64,000 bases of DNA from Caprella mutica (taxonomy: Eukaryota > Arthropoda > Malacostraca > Amphipoda > Caprellidae). This document shows positions 55,148 through 64,000 of this stretch, in pieces (position 1 is the first letter of the stretch; each line of letters starts with the position of its first letter). The position numbers were made by a program, and so were the translations under genes. The stretch lies in NCBI GenBank assembly GCA_947561585.1, contig CANNZV010000937.1, positions 124,001 through 188,000 of the forward strand, written 5' to 3'. The notes beneath the pieces were generated by a model. The model did not search any database. It was given only the letters and a program-made list of their open reading frames with translations, and was not told where the DNA came from.

Positions 55148-55978
55148 TGAGGATATGAATGAAAATCATTTTTTTTTTAAAAGATTGTAGCTACACCCAT
55201 TGTTTAAATTTTCAATTTGAATATTTTGAACAAATAAGCTTTTTATCATTTAGCTAATAGATTTAAATCATTCATTTATGTATGAACAAGTTTCAATGAT
55301 AGTTTTTGAAACTTTAAACCGTCATATACAAAGTTTCACATTGAAAACAAACGGCATTCATTCATTTTCTTTGTGAGGAAAAATTATAGCGAGTCTGAAA
55401 TTAAACTGGTATTCCAAATTTTTTTATTATAAATATCGTAAGTTATTCTGAATAAGGATTTATTGAAGAAGATATACAACAATTCATCAAGCTCTTATAT
55501 AATTATTCCTGGTAACCAGGAATTTTTGAGCAAAAATTAAATTAAAAAATGAAAAATATAGCTATTTATCAAAAGAAATATTTGAAAAGATATAAAGGTG
55601 GAAAATAATCTAATCTATACCTTTGCCGTCGTATTGCGGTTAGTAGCTGCAATTAGCTATATTGCCACTATTTACCCACTCTACCATAGTGTCATGAAGG
55701 GACATTGGGTCCCTCTCAAGAGAGTCTCTAAATCATTCTGAACCGAAATTACATTAAAATGATGCATACCTACCAAAAAAAGGGCAGTGCATGCTATAAT
55801 TGATTAATTTAAGTTTTTGAAGAGTCTTTTGAAGCTATGATGCTTTTGTTGTTAGAGGCCGCAGTTAGTTAGTGTGCTGAAAGTTAGCCATGTACCTGCT
55901 TGACCGGTTGATCCTAGTTAGAACTTAAGCGTAACTTCTAGTTAGGTAACAACTAACAAGGATCAATTAGGCTAACTC
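55148..55978. other. Spacer with a diverged MITE-I
   Basis: 55700-55915 resembles MITE-I (AACCGAAATTACATTAAAAT, GTGCATGCTATAATTGATTA, CCTGCTTGACC) but has lost clean ends. The rest has no gene. Confidence 0.45.
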
Positions 55979-56166
55979 CAGTCTGTATTTGGTGTACTAA
56001 ATTCCACTGACTTGTTCATAAAATTGAAAAGCTGAAAAAACCAACAACATTTTTCCAACAAAATTTAATTGTAACATAGGAATAAATAGCTGAAAAGTGA
56101 AAATCCACCAACTTTGCCAGAACATTATTTTCAAAGGGGAAAAAATTCACCATAAAATACAGACAG
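55979..56166. mobile_element. MITE-A copy 5
   Basis: Starts CAGTCTGTATTTGGTG and ends CATAAAATACAGACAG. Interior boxes as in the other copies; internally shortened. Confidence 0.65.
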
Positions 56167-56195
56167 GGACTGCAGCTTAGGTACCTAACCTACCT

Positions 56196-56425
56196 CAGTC
56201 TGTATTTGGTGCACAAAATCCCACTGACTTTTTCATAACTCTGAAAAAACCACCAATTTTCAAAAATTTTGCTGATCCACCAACATCTTCCTAATTAATC
56301 CACCAAAAATTAATACTAACATAGTAATAAATATCTAAAAATCCACCAACTTTGCTGGTATATTATATTCAAAGGGGGAAAAATTACACAGACATGTCAG
56401 TGGAATTTCCCATGAAATACACACT
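56196..56425. mobile_element. MITE-A copy 6
   Basis: Starts CAGTCTGTATTTGGTGCAC and ends CATGAAATACACACTG. Same orientation as copy 5, 29 bp away. Confidence 0.7.
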
Positions 56426-57004
56426 GGAACATACCTAGGTAGCTACTAGTCTGCAAAGCATCAAGCATGCACAATCAGTCTCCAGATATTTAATTTTTAG
56501 GGCAATTTCTCTCTAAAGATTTTGAAATTTCTCTCCAAAATGGACAAAAATATCAAAATACTCTCCAATAATTAAATAATTATATGGAACAGGAATTATA
56601 TGGAAAATTGTCGCCGGACCCGGTAATAAATCATGTTTGCGAGTTTATGAGTTATTTTGAGCCTTTCAATTGCAATTGGAGAGAAATATCTAATTTCCTC
56701 CTATGTTACAATGTAGCATATGTGCTTCATCTAATCTAATTTTCTTATAAGTGGTTACTTTTGGAGAAAAATATGGTTATTTTTGGATAGATTTATGGTT
56801 ATTTTTGGAGAAAGATGGAAAAACAAATGGAGAGTTCATGAGTCTTAATATTAAGTTGGTCTTAATTTTTCTTTGCAAGAAATTCGGAGGTAAGAAGAAA
56901 AATCAGAATACAACTTAAATTATGTATTGGAGTGGAGACTGGAGGGGACCTTTAAAGATACTTAATGCTCATACTCAATATTACTAACTTATAAGTAGTT
57001 AGTA
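56426..57004. repeat. MITE-B fragments and a MITE-F end
   Basis: 56450-56880 carries diverged MITE-B pieces in both orientations (GTCTCCAGATATTTAATTTT, GAGAAATATCTAATTTCC, ACAAATGGAGAG). 56930-56957 is a MITE-F end (GGAGGGGACCTTTAA). Confidence 0.5.
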
Positions 57005-57188
57005 CAGTGGAACTCCTTTATAGTGAATCATGCTGTAGCTATAGTAAACTCCAGTATAGCGAACTTTATAGTGAACATATATAGTTTAGTCTACCACAAA
57101 TATTAGTAAGTTTTCTATGAATCTCTTATTTCTATATAGTAAATTCACTAAATTAGTCGTATTCCATGAAACAGGAGTTCTACCAGTG
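57005..57188. mobile_element. MITE-G copy 3, degraded
   Basis: CAGTGGAACTCCTTTATAGT at the left and AGGAGTTCTACCAGTG at the right are inverted. The interior has AGCGAACTTTATAGTGAAC. Confidence 0.6.
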
Positions 57189-58123
57189 CAACTCCTCTAT
57201 TATGTAGTCATGTGAAGTCACAGTATAATTATTATTATAAATTTATTATATTAATAATAATATTTGCTAATAAATAATTAATATCTTGTTGAATTTTTTT
57301 TTTTATATATAGGTTGCTAGGTTGCCCTAAAACCCTTGTAAGCATAACCTAATAATAGGGCTGAATATAAATGTGTAGACTAGTTCACTTTCGTCTTTTT
57401 TTATATTTTATATATAAAATATATATCTAAAAAAATCCAAGGTTCGGAATAAATTTTCGGTTTGGAATAAATGTTCGGACCGAAATTTTCAAAATTGGGC
57501 TTGCTATACGGAGGTTCGAAACCCAAAATCGACGAAGATTTGGGTTCGGATTCGGAACCTAAAAAAAGGTTCGCGCTCTCAGCTCTGGCAAAACCACATG
57601 TATAACATATTGTCCAAGTTTCCAAAAAGTCTAAATGTTAACAACATTGTTAGAATGTGGACTAACCACATGGTATACATGTTGAAATGTTTGCAGGGTA
57701 ATGATAATATAAACAACGAATTAAAAAATAATTAATAGATGTTTATTTTTTACATATACAAAAATAAGTAACTGCTCGTCTGATAATTCAAAACTTACCC
57801 TATATACCGCAGATATGAATTAACAGATAAAAATAGACAGATAATTATTAACAAATAGGAAGAGACAAATAAGAATTAACAAATAGGAAGAGACAGATAA
57901 GAATTAACAGATAGGAATAGACTGATAAGAATTAACGGATAGGAAGAGACAGATAAGACTAACTATGTAAAAATCAGTTATTTATTTCATAATATTTGAA
58001 AAAATTGAACTCTGCATGCTATACATGATTTACAAATACTAAGCGGAGATAATCATTAATAAACTCTGCACTTGAGTATTCATGAGTGAATCTGTCAGAA
58101 TTTGAGTTTTCCACTCTGGCTGG
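57189..58123. other. AT-rich spacer with two small repeats
   Basis: 57440-57560 has a GGTTCGGA/TTCGGAACC inverted theme. 57825-57960 is a minisatellite of about 28-29 bp (AATTAACAAATAGGAAGAG, ACAGATAAG). No gene. Confidence 0.45.
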
Positions 58124-58774
58124 CAGACTGTATATCATGGTAAATTCCACCGACTTGTCGGTGGAATTTTTTCCCCTTCAAAATAATATTCTAGCCTGTC
58201 TTCAGAATATAGGAGATATTTGAGATATTCTATCCTAACAATTTTGAATTAATTCCTATATTTACATAATTTTGCTATGAACACTTCTGAATTAATCCCT
58301 ATATTTACATTAATTTTGCTACAAACAGAATAAGAGATCTCTTCGAACACTTTACCAGTTTCTGCAGACTGGTATAATCCATGTATAAGAGTGTGTCGGT
58401 TGAAGCCAATTAATTGGCTTAGATTTGAAATGGTCAAATCTCAGATATGTCTAATTGGCTTTAAATTTTGAATTAATTCCTATGTTCCCATGTTAATTTT
58501 GGCTTGAAATCTTCAAAAAATGAGCCAATTGGCTTGATTCAGATTTTTTGTGAAATTATGGCTCAAAAATTGGCTTCCAGTTTTCCAGCCTCTGAAACAT
58601 GGCTGGTATTCTAGCAAAGTCGGTGGATTTTTAGCTATTTATTCCTATGTTACCATTAATTTTCAGTGGATAATTTAGGATAATGAATTATTTCCGAATT
58701 ATTGGAAATTTGTTGGTGGATTTCATTAGCTTTTTGAAAGTGTTAGTGGGATTTTATGTTCCAATTACAGATTG
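58124..58774. mobile_element. MITE-A copy 7, split by a 412-bp insertion
   Basis: Starts CAGACTGTATATCATGG and ends CCAATTACAGATTG. The interior is interrupted at 58196-58607, flanked by the 8-bp duplication ATTCTAGC (58188-58195 and 58608-58615). Confidence 0.8.
58196..58607. mobile_element. Compound MITE insertion with 8-bp duplication ATTCTAGC
   Basis: The insert joins a MITE-C-like block (CTGTCTTCAGAATATAGG ... TTTCTGCAGACTGG, to 58372) and a GCCAATTAATTGGCTTAG / TTGGCTCA-type block (58390-58607). One target duplication surrounds both, so either a compound element moved as a unit or a second element entered the first. Confidence 0.75.
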
Positions 58775-58950
58775 GGCGGGCAATTTGATACAGGTGAAAT
58801 TTGATATATTTATTTTTAATTTTTATAGGACCTATATCTCGAAAAGTTTCAATCCGATTGCTACCTTATTGGTCTCAAATGAAAGAAGACACAATGAGAG
58901 TATTAGAAACATGTATAGTTTTGTTATAAATAAGCAAAGATGATACTGTA

Positions 58951-59740
58951 ATTTGTTGTTGTTGTTGTTTAACCTCCCCAACATCCTCGCCGGGATGGAG
59001 GGGCGGCCAGGGGCGCCCCTGGTTTCAGCCATGAGGCACTGTGTGGGAGTGTGTGGGCCTAAGGGAAACCCGCATCACTCAGGAAGTTAATAACTGCCTG
59101 AGAATGGGTCCAAAGGTGCTGCAGTGAGTGAATGTTGTGTGTAGTCCTGTGTTGGTGTAGTGACTGACATTGTGTGAGAATGTGAGTGATTGTGCCCTGC
59201 TCGGCTTGACAGAAGTCGCACCGATCAGAGTCCGATCTCCTAATCCTGTGCATGTAGTAAGGAAGAGAAGGATGGTGGCCACATCTCAGACGTGATAGGG
59301 TAACCCTATCACGACGAGACATGGCCGACTCACTAGGGTCGATGGCTGGAGGCCTAGACCCGAGGAGTTTGTTGGGAAGGGAGGAGGCTAGAGCTCTTTG
59401 TGTGAAAGTGGTGTGTATGTGTTTGTGAAGAGAAGTGTTGTCGGGTGTGGGATGGAGAGTGGTGTAGAGGTGTCTGTAGTGTGTGGAGGGAGTGGTGTGT
59501 AGTGTGCGTGGTGTCCTCCTCTCAGTTTGCATGTAGTGTAGGAGATGTGAGGGGTCCAGTGTAGAAGTATAAAAGTGTGTGCCTCTCATGTCCATGTGTG
59601 AAGTAAGAGGAAGGACTCGTGTTTCTGTGTGTAGGTGGTGTGTGGGTGTTGTTTGTGTACAACTGGTGGCAATGCGGAGTGCAGTGTTTTGTGTTTTTTG
59701 GAGTGGGTGTTGGATATGTCAGGTGACCAGGCTGTGTGGG
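58951..59740 (-). pseudogene. 3' end of a jockey-like retrotransposon ORF2, with (AAC)n tail
   Basis: The minus strand reads HTETRVLPLTSHMDMRGTHF and later RRDRVTLSRLRCGHHPSLPY. It ends with the knuckle CDFCQAEQGTITHILTQC and LSDAGFP. This is the C-terminal part of the same broad group as the copy at 36600-37650. The 3' side ends in GTTGTTGTTGTT on the + strand (58953-58968), that is an (AAC)n tail. The RT domain is absent, a typical 5' truncation during target-primed insertion. Confidence 0.78.
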
Positions 59741-60480
59741 CGTAGGTGAGGAATAAAGAAATAAAAGGTGTTTATTTGTTTTGAAAAGTTAAATAAAATA
59801 AAAATACATAGTAAAATGCCCATAATGTAAAGACTTATATGAAAGAAGTAACTACAAAATATTAGACACTTGTTTACTTTTAAATGTATAGTTTTACTAT
59901 TAATAATTAATAGACCATTATGATCTGTTATATTGTTAATGTATCAAAATGGCAGGATGGCCAGTCTGCAGAATATGGGACATTTATAACATTTTCTGTG
60001 CAAACAATCTTTAATTTTCTCCTATATTTACATGTATTTTACTGAGAACAGAAGCCAAATTAGAGTATTTCTTGGAGAACAGTTGACCAGTACATGCAGT
60101 CTGGCAGGATAGTTGTTTATATAAAATATAATTTTTTATCCAATACAATTTTAAATAAGTCTATAACTCAAAAACTTACTATTGGATTCTGTTTTTCTTA
60201 GTTTCATAAGAAAGAAGACACTTTGAAGTATAAGAACAAAGCATAGTTTATTTATGTATAAGCCACAGTGCAGATTAGTATCATAGTGCTTCATTAATTT
60301 CCTAAAACTAGTAGGTGAATTCATAACATGAGACTCCAATTGAGAAAACAATGAAAATATAATATTGACAGTTTTGATTCAATGTTTTAATCTTTTTCTC
60401 ATCCAATCAGTTCTGTGTACTATCATCAACAGTTTGAGAACTCCTTAAAGAATCTTTTAGAACTCCTTTTTCCAACCTAT
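59741..60480. repeat. MITE-C copy and a diverged repeat
   Basis: 59962-60105 is a MITE-C (CAGTCTGCAGAATATGGG ... CATGCAGTCTGG). 60150-60300 (CTAGTTTCATAAGAAAGAAG-like) resembles 58830-58930. No gene. Confidence 0.45.
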
Positions 60481-60484
60481 GTGC

Positions 60485-60700
60485 CAGATAATAAAGCATT
60501 TTCAATGGTGAGTTTGTGACAGTTATATTCAGCCCTTCAATTGCAAATGGTGAGAAATATCTATTTTTCTCCTATGCTATAATGTTATTTTGGAGAGAAT
60601 TTATGATAATTTGATCATTTTGGAGAGAAATTATGTTATTTTTGGAGAGCTGGTGAGACAAATGAAAAGTTTTTGAGCCATACTATTTTACTTGGCAAGC
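60485..60700. mobile_element. MITE-B copy
   Basis: Contains CAATGGTGAGTTTGTGACAG, TTTTCTCCTATGCTATAATG and CATACTATTTTACTTGG. Same layout as the cluster at 29512-30479 but with the inner palindrome lost. Confidence 0.65.
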
Positions 60701-60704
60701 TATG

Positions 60705-61320
60705 TGTCATTTAAAATTGAATAATGAGGTTGTATCAAATTACCCCAAAGGTGGGGTAATTTGATGCATTGTTTTCATTTTTCTAATTATCGCCACGGAT
60801 GTATGGAATATCATATTTAATGAAAGTTATGAAACTATTACATGAATCGATAGCCAAGATCCTGAATGGAAAGAATAGAATAAAAATTAGTAAATATTTG
60901 TTAATAACAGTTTTAAATTAGGCAAAAACCTCAATTTAGTATCAAATTACCCTGTCTTACCATACATATCTGACATGCAACAGACATGAACCAGTCTGAA
61001 AAGAATGTCTCCACAGCCCCAGGATTTTTTATAGAAATTGGGATTTGGGTGCAGCAAATAACATGGGAACATAGAAATTGAATTGGATTTTGGTGCATGA
61101 TTAATCCTCAAATCCTGTTGTACTTTTCAGACTGGGACATGAATCATAAAGATGCCCTTATGGAGAATATGAAAGATATTTGGGATATTCTCTCTGAACA
61201 ATTTTGAATGAATTCCTCAATATTTACATTAATTTTGCTACAACCAATTCTGAATTAATCCCTACATTTACATTAATTTTGCTACTCGAATGTTCCCTAT
61301 TCACAAAAGAAATTATAATA
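60705..61320. repeat. CAAATTACCCC-ended repeat and MITE-C-like pieces
   Basis: 60725-60960 (GTATCAAATTACCCC ... CAAATTACCCTGTCTTACC) parallels 19090-19290. 60980-61140 parallels 28745-28920. 61150-61290 contains MITE-C-like blocks. Confidence 0.5.
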
Positions 61321-62336
61321 TAAAATTCTTTATAATTTGAATTTGTTAGTTATTTTTATTATCTTTCTCTTCTTTTTAAATTCTTTTCCATTAAATCAAG
61401 AAACACTTGCTAATAATAAATTGACTGAATCATCAAAATAACAGTTTTTAATGAAAATTCCATTTGCAAATTGAAATGAAACATGTCAGCAAAAAATATT
61501 GGATTCGTCAATTAATATCATGCTTCAAAATTGAACATAGGTAGATAGAGATGAGTCGCTATAATATTATAGGCTTTATAGCTTGAGATTACTATGATTT
61601 CACAATTATATTATGATTAAATGTTGTATAATCAATATTCAGCTTTTGAAATTAATTAACATTTATTAATCCATATAATTTTCTATATTCAGCTTGTTTT
61701 TTAGATTATTGTGACCAATCTATATCAGAACTATATTTTTTTTCCTCTTACTATTATTATAATTAAGTTTAAAATATATCTAGTTTATCAAGGATTTATT
61801 TCATGTCAATGTAGCTAGTAAAAAAATAGTAAATTCATCCTTTAAATATTACAAAATAACTTAATAAAATAAAACATGCAGAATCACTTTATATATTGTA
61901 TTAATAATTGAATATTCCATAGATTTATCAATAAATCAGCATAAGTAATTGAATATATCTTTCAAATTTGAGATTAGTACATTCATTATTTAATCATTAC
62001 AGAATTAATTTTTAAATTAAAACATGAACTTCCTATAATAATTGAATATTCCATAGATTTATCAATAGATTAGCTTAAGTAATTCAATATTTGAGCTCTG
62101 ATTTCATTAGAAGATGATTTATTAATTGGCTTCATGTGTGACTGATGATGTAGCAGCTGTGTAGTCACCTCTAGTATACCTGCAACTAATTACCTTGGGC
62201 TACAGGTGTTCTGAATGTAAGTTAAAAGACTGCTGATTACTATTGGTTATTTGATAGTAGGTTGGTTGTTCAATTTCAGTTTAGTTTTGATTGCGCTGCT
62301 GTTGTTGGAGCTTCGTGTGTTTTTTTTTTAATTATA
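61321..62336. other. AT-rich spacer, no gene
   Basis: A phrase (TTGAATATTCCATAGATTTA) repeats at 61908 and 62042 about 134 bp apart. Nothing else recognised. Confidence 0.4.
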
Positions 62337-62562
62337 CAGTAAAACTCCTGTATAATACAATCCTGTATAGTGAGTAGGTGTCCAGGAGTAGCCTCTATAG
62401 TGAGCATATTTTCTTTATTCTGCTATGATTGGCTGTCAGGTTTAGAAAACTGATGCCCATTTTACAGCAGACTAAAAGAAAATTATGTTCACTATAGAGG
62501 CTACTTCCTTTCTCAGGACACCAATTCACTATACAGGATCTAATTATAAAGGAGTTCTACTG
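62337..62562. mobile_element. MITE-G copy 4 (pogo/Tigger-like)
   Basis: CAGTAAAACTCCTG and GGAGTTCTACTG ends lie between TA dinucleotides (62335-62336, 62563-62564). The inner AGTGAGTAGGTGTCCAGGAG and its partner are inverted. Confidence 0.75.
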
Positions 62563-63129
62563 TAGTCAGCGACCATATATATATTATTTAATGTTATTTA
62601 CTTATTAGTTAATAACTTGATACGTCCAGTCTAATATTTTTGGTCTAATTACAGTCAGATAGACATTTTTTTCTGTTTAGGTTTTGTTAAATTTGATTTG
62701 ACTGATGAAAGCTTTCAAAGAGTGTTAAGAGAATTTGTTTTCTATTACTTCCTTCCGTGAATCATAAAGCAATGTTTAGCGAGAGGAATCTATGAAATAG
62801 TGTATCGGATGCTCCGTTTCGAGAGTCGCTAGCTAATACCCCTGTGTGACGACAAAGCTTGCCCAGGCATGGAGAAAGAACCACTGGTAGAGCAGGAGGG
62901 AGTGTAAGTAGTGCTACATTTACTGTTTGGTACAAGGTTGCTAATTGAGGGGGTGAACTTTCTACTTTTTGAAGGTTGGACTTGGGAGTTAGGTGCAATA
63001 CTAACAAGTATACTAACTATTCACTAACATATGGCTAATATTAGTATTTTTATACCTTATGCATTACTTACTTTTATTATGATTTATCTTTGTGATTTTA
63101 TATTTTGAGTATCTATTTAAAATCACTTA
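62563..63129. other. Spacer without recognised gene
   Basis: A minus-strand frame of about 80 codons (63007-62762) has no family signal. Nothing else seen. Confidence 0.4.
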
Positions 63130-63341
63130 CAGTAAATTATGAATTATCGGTCAGTTTCACATCTTCAGTCATATAAGAAAAATCTATATCATAATCGTTA
63201 TTTTATTTTGATTTTAGTTGGTATCCATGATACCTGCAGGTATCATGGATAACAATTAAAATCAAAATAAAAAACAATTGTGATATAGATTTTTCTTATA
63301 TGACTGAAGATGTGAAACTGACCGATAATTCGTAATTTACC
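63130..63341. mobile_element. MITE-E, best-preserved fold-back copy
   Basis: The two halves are near-perfect inverted copies around the PstI-like CTGCAG at about 63235. Left arm GAATTATCGGTCAGTTTCAC and right arm GTGAAACTGACCGATAATTC match over their full length. The core is GGTATCCATGATACC. It would form a stem of about 100 bp with almost no loop. Confidence 0.85.
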
Positions 63342-64000
63342 TTAATTCTGATTCTTATAGTAGTAATTTACCTATTTTCTAACACTCTTTTATAGCTGCT
63401 AGGTAGTTACTCTTTAGTAATCACTCTGATTATCAGACTAGGGGGACAGGGGTTTGAAATTGCTATTGCCCACAGGCCACATTGTCCTGAGTTTACCTGT
63501 GGTAGCCGAGTTGTAGCCGAGCATTGAGCGTACTTTCACTGTCCCCTCTTCTACGAGGTCCTCTTCATTTCTGTTTGGATCACCTTGTAGTGGACAGGGA
63601 CAACTTTTAAACATCTAAAAAAATTAAGAGGGCCTTTTTTCAATCTTCCACGGCCCCACCATAGCTAACTTTTTCACTGACAAGCAATAAGTTAGATTTT
63701 GGTGATATTTTTAGTATATTGACAGACGAAGAAAAATTGCACCCAATTTTATTCCCCAAACTTTATAGTCAGTAAGCCTCCTGTCTCTCTATCGTGAAGC
63801 TGTCTGTGGTGAATGGAAGAGAGGGGGTCTGGTGTTCCTTGGACTCTGAACTGTTGTAATTTGTATCGTCTTTTTTTCATTTTTACCATGTTTATTTTCT
63901 ATTTTACCGCTACTTTAAGTCTTAGATTTTGTGTTAGGTAGACACGTAGGCTTCATTTACTATCACCTCTTCATTTTCCTCTTCCATCCGTGAGTGCAGC
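63342..64000. other. Spacer with a partial copy of the triplicated unit
   Basis: 63795-63870 (GAAGCTGTCTGTGGTGAATG, GAACTGTTGTAATTTG) matches the 15110 and 18090 regions of units 1 and 3. No gene. The window ends inside unassigned DNA. Confidence 0.45.

Noticed and set aside
62762..63007. 81-codon minus-strand frame
   Set aside because: No recognisable motif and no splice or UTR support; left as unassigned spacer.

Overview
This window is AT-rich nuclear DNA from an invertebrate animal, most likely an arthropod. The evidence is spliced genes with GT/AG introns, two recognisable single-copy animal genes, jockey/CR1-type non-LTR retrotransposons, P-element and CACTA-like DNA transposons, and a very high density of MITEs. 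I cannot name the species from the sequence alone. No tRNA, rRNA, CRISPR, operon or prokaryotic gene was seen.

Host genes. Only two are convincing. A CREBL2/REPTOR-BP-type bZIP factor lies on the + strand at about 20.5-22.7 kb. It has three coding exons, and its first coding exon was not found. An MFSD5-type major facilitator lies on the minus strand at 27.35-25.77 kb in two exons, giving 451 aa, close to the usual length of the family.

Layout. 0-6.9 kb: tandem repeats, two large inverted repeats, a TTAA-flanked MITE, a decayed retrotransposon 3' end (minus) and a G/C-homopolymer palindrome. 7.0-11.7 kb: a near-intact non-LTR retrotransposon (+) whose PHD-finger ORF1 and endonuclease/RT ORF2 share one frame and are separated by a single TGA. 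11.9-14.7 kb: nested hAT-like MITEs. 14.7-18.7 kb: a triplicated unit carrying two 25-bp tandem arrays. 18.7-27.4 kb: the two host genes with MITEs in introns and flanks. 28.3-30.5 kb: a MITE cluster. 31.4-34.3 kb: MITEs around a decayed RT. 34.8-39.5 kb: a composite segment bounded by inverted minisatellites and containing a broken RT, the 3' end of another RT and a 15-bp satellite. 41.9-42.8 kb: transposase remnants. 43.1-45.3 kb: a broken P-element-like transposase. 45.5-55.1 kb: a broken CACTA-like transposon with a DUF4806-type second gene. 55.6-64 kb: more MITEs and another jockey-like 3' end.

The window is therefore mainly a layered record of transposition. Exact target-site duplications, empty-site comparisons and element-inside-element nesting give relative ages for several insertions. 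MITE-A to MITE-K are names used only in this answer. All functional calls rest on motifs read by eye; no database search was run.
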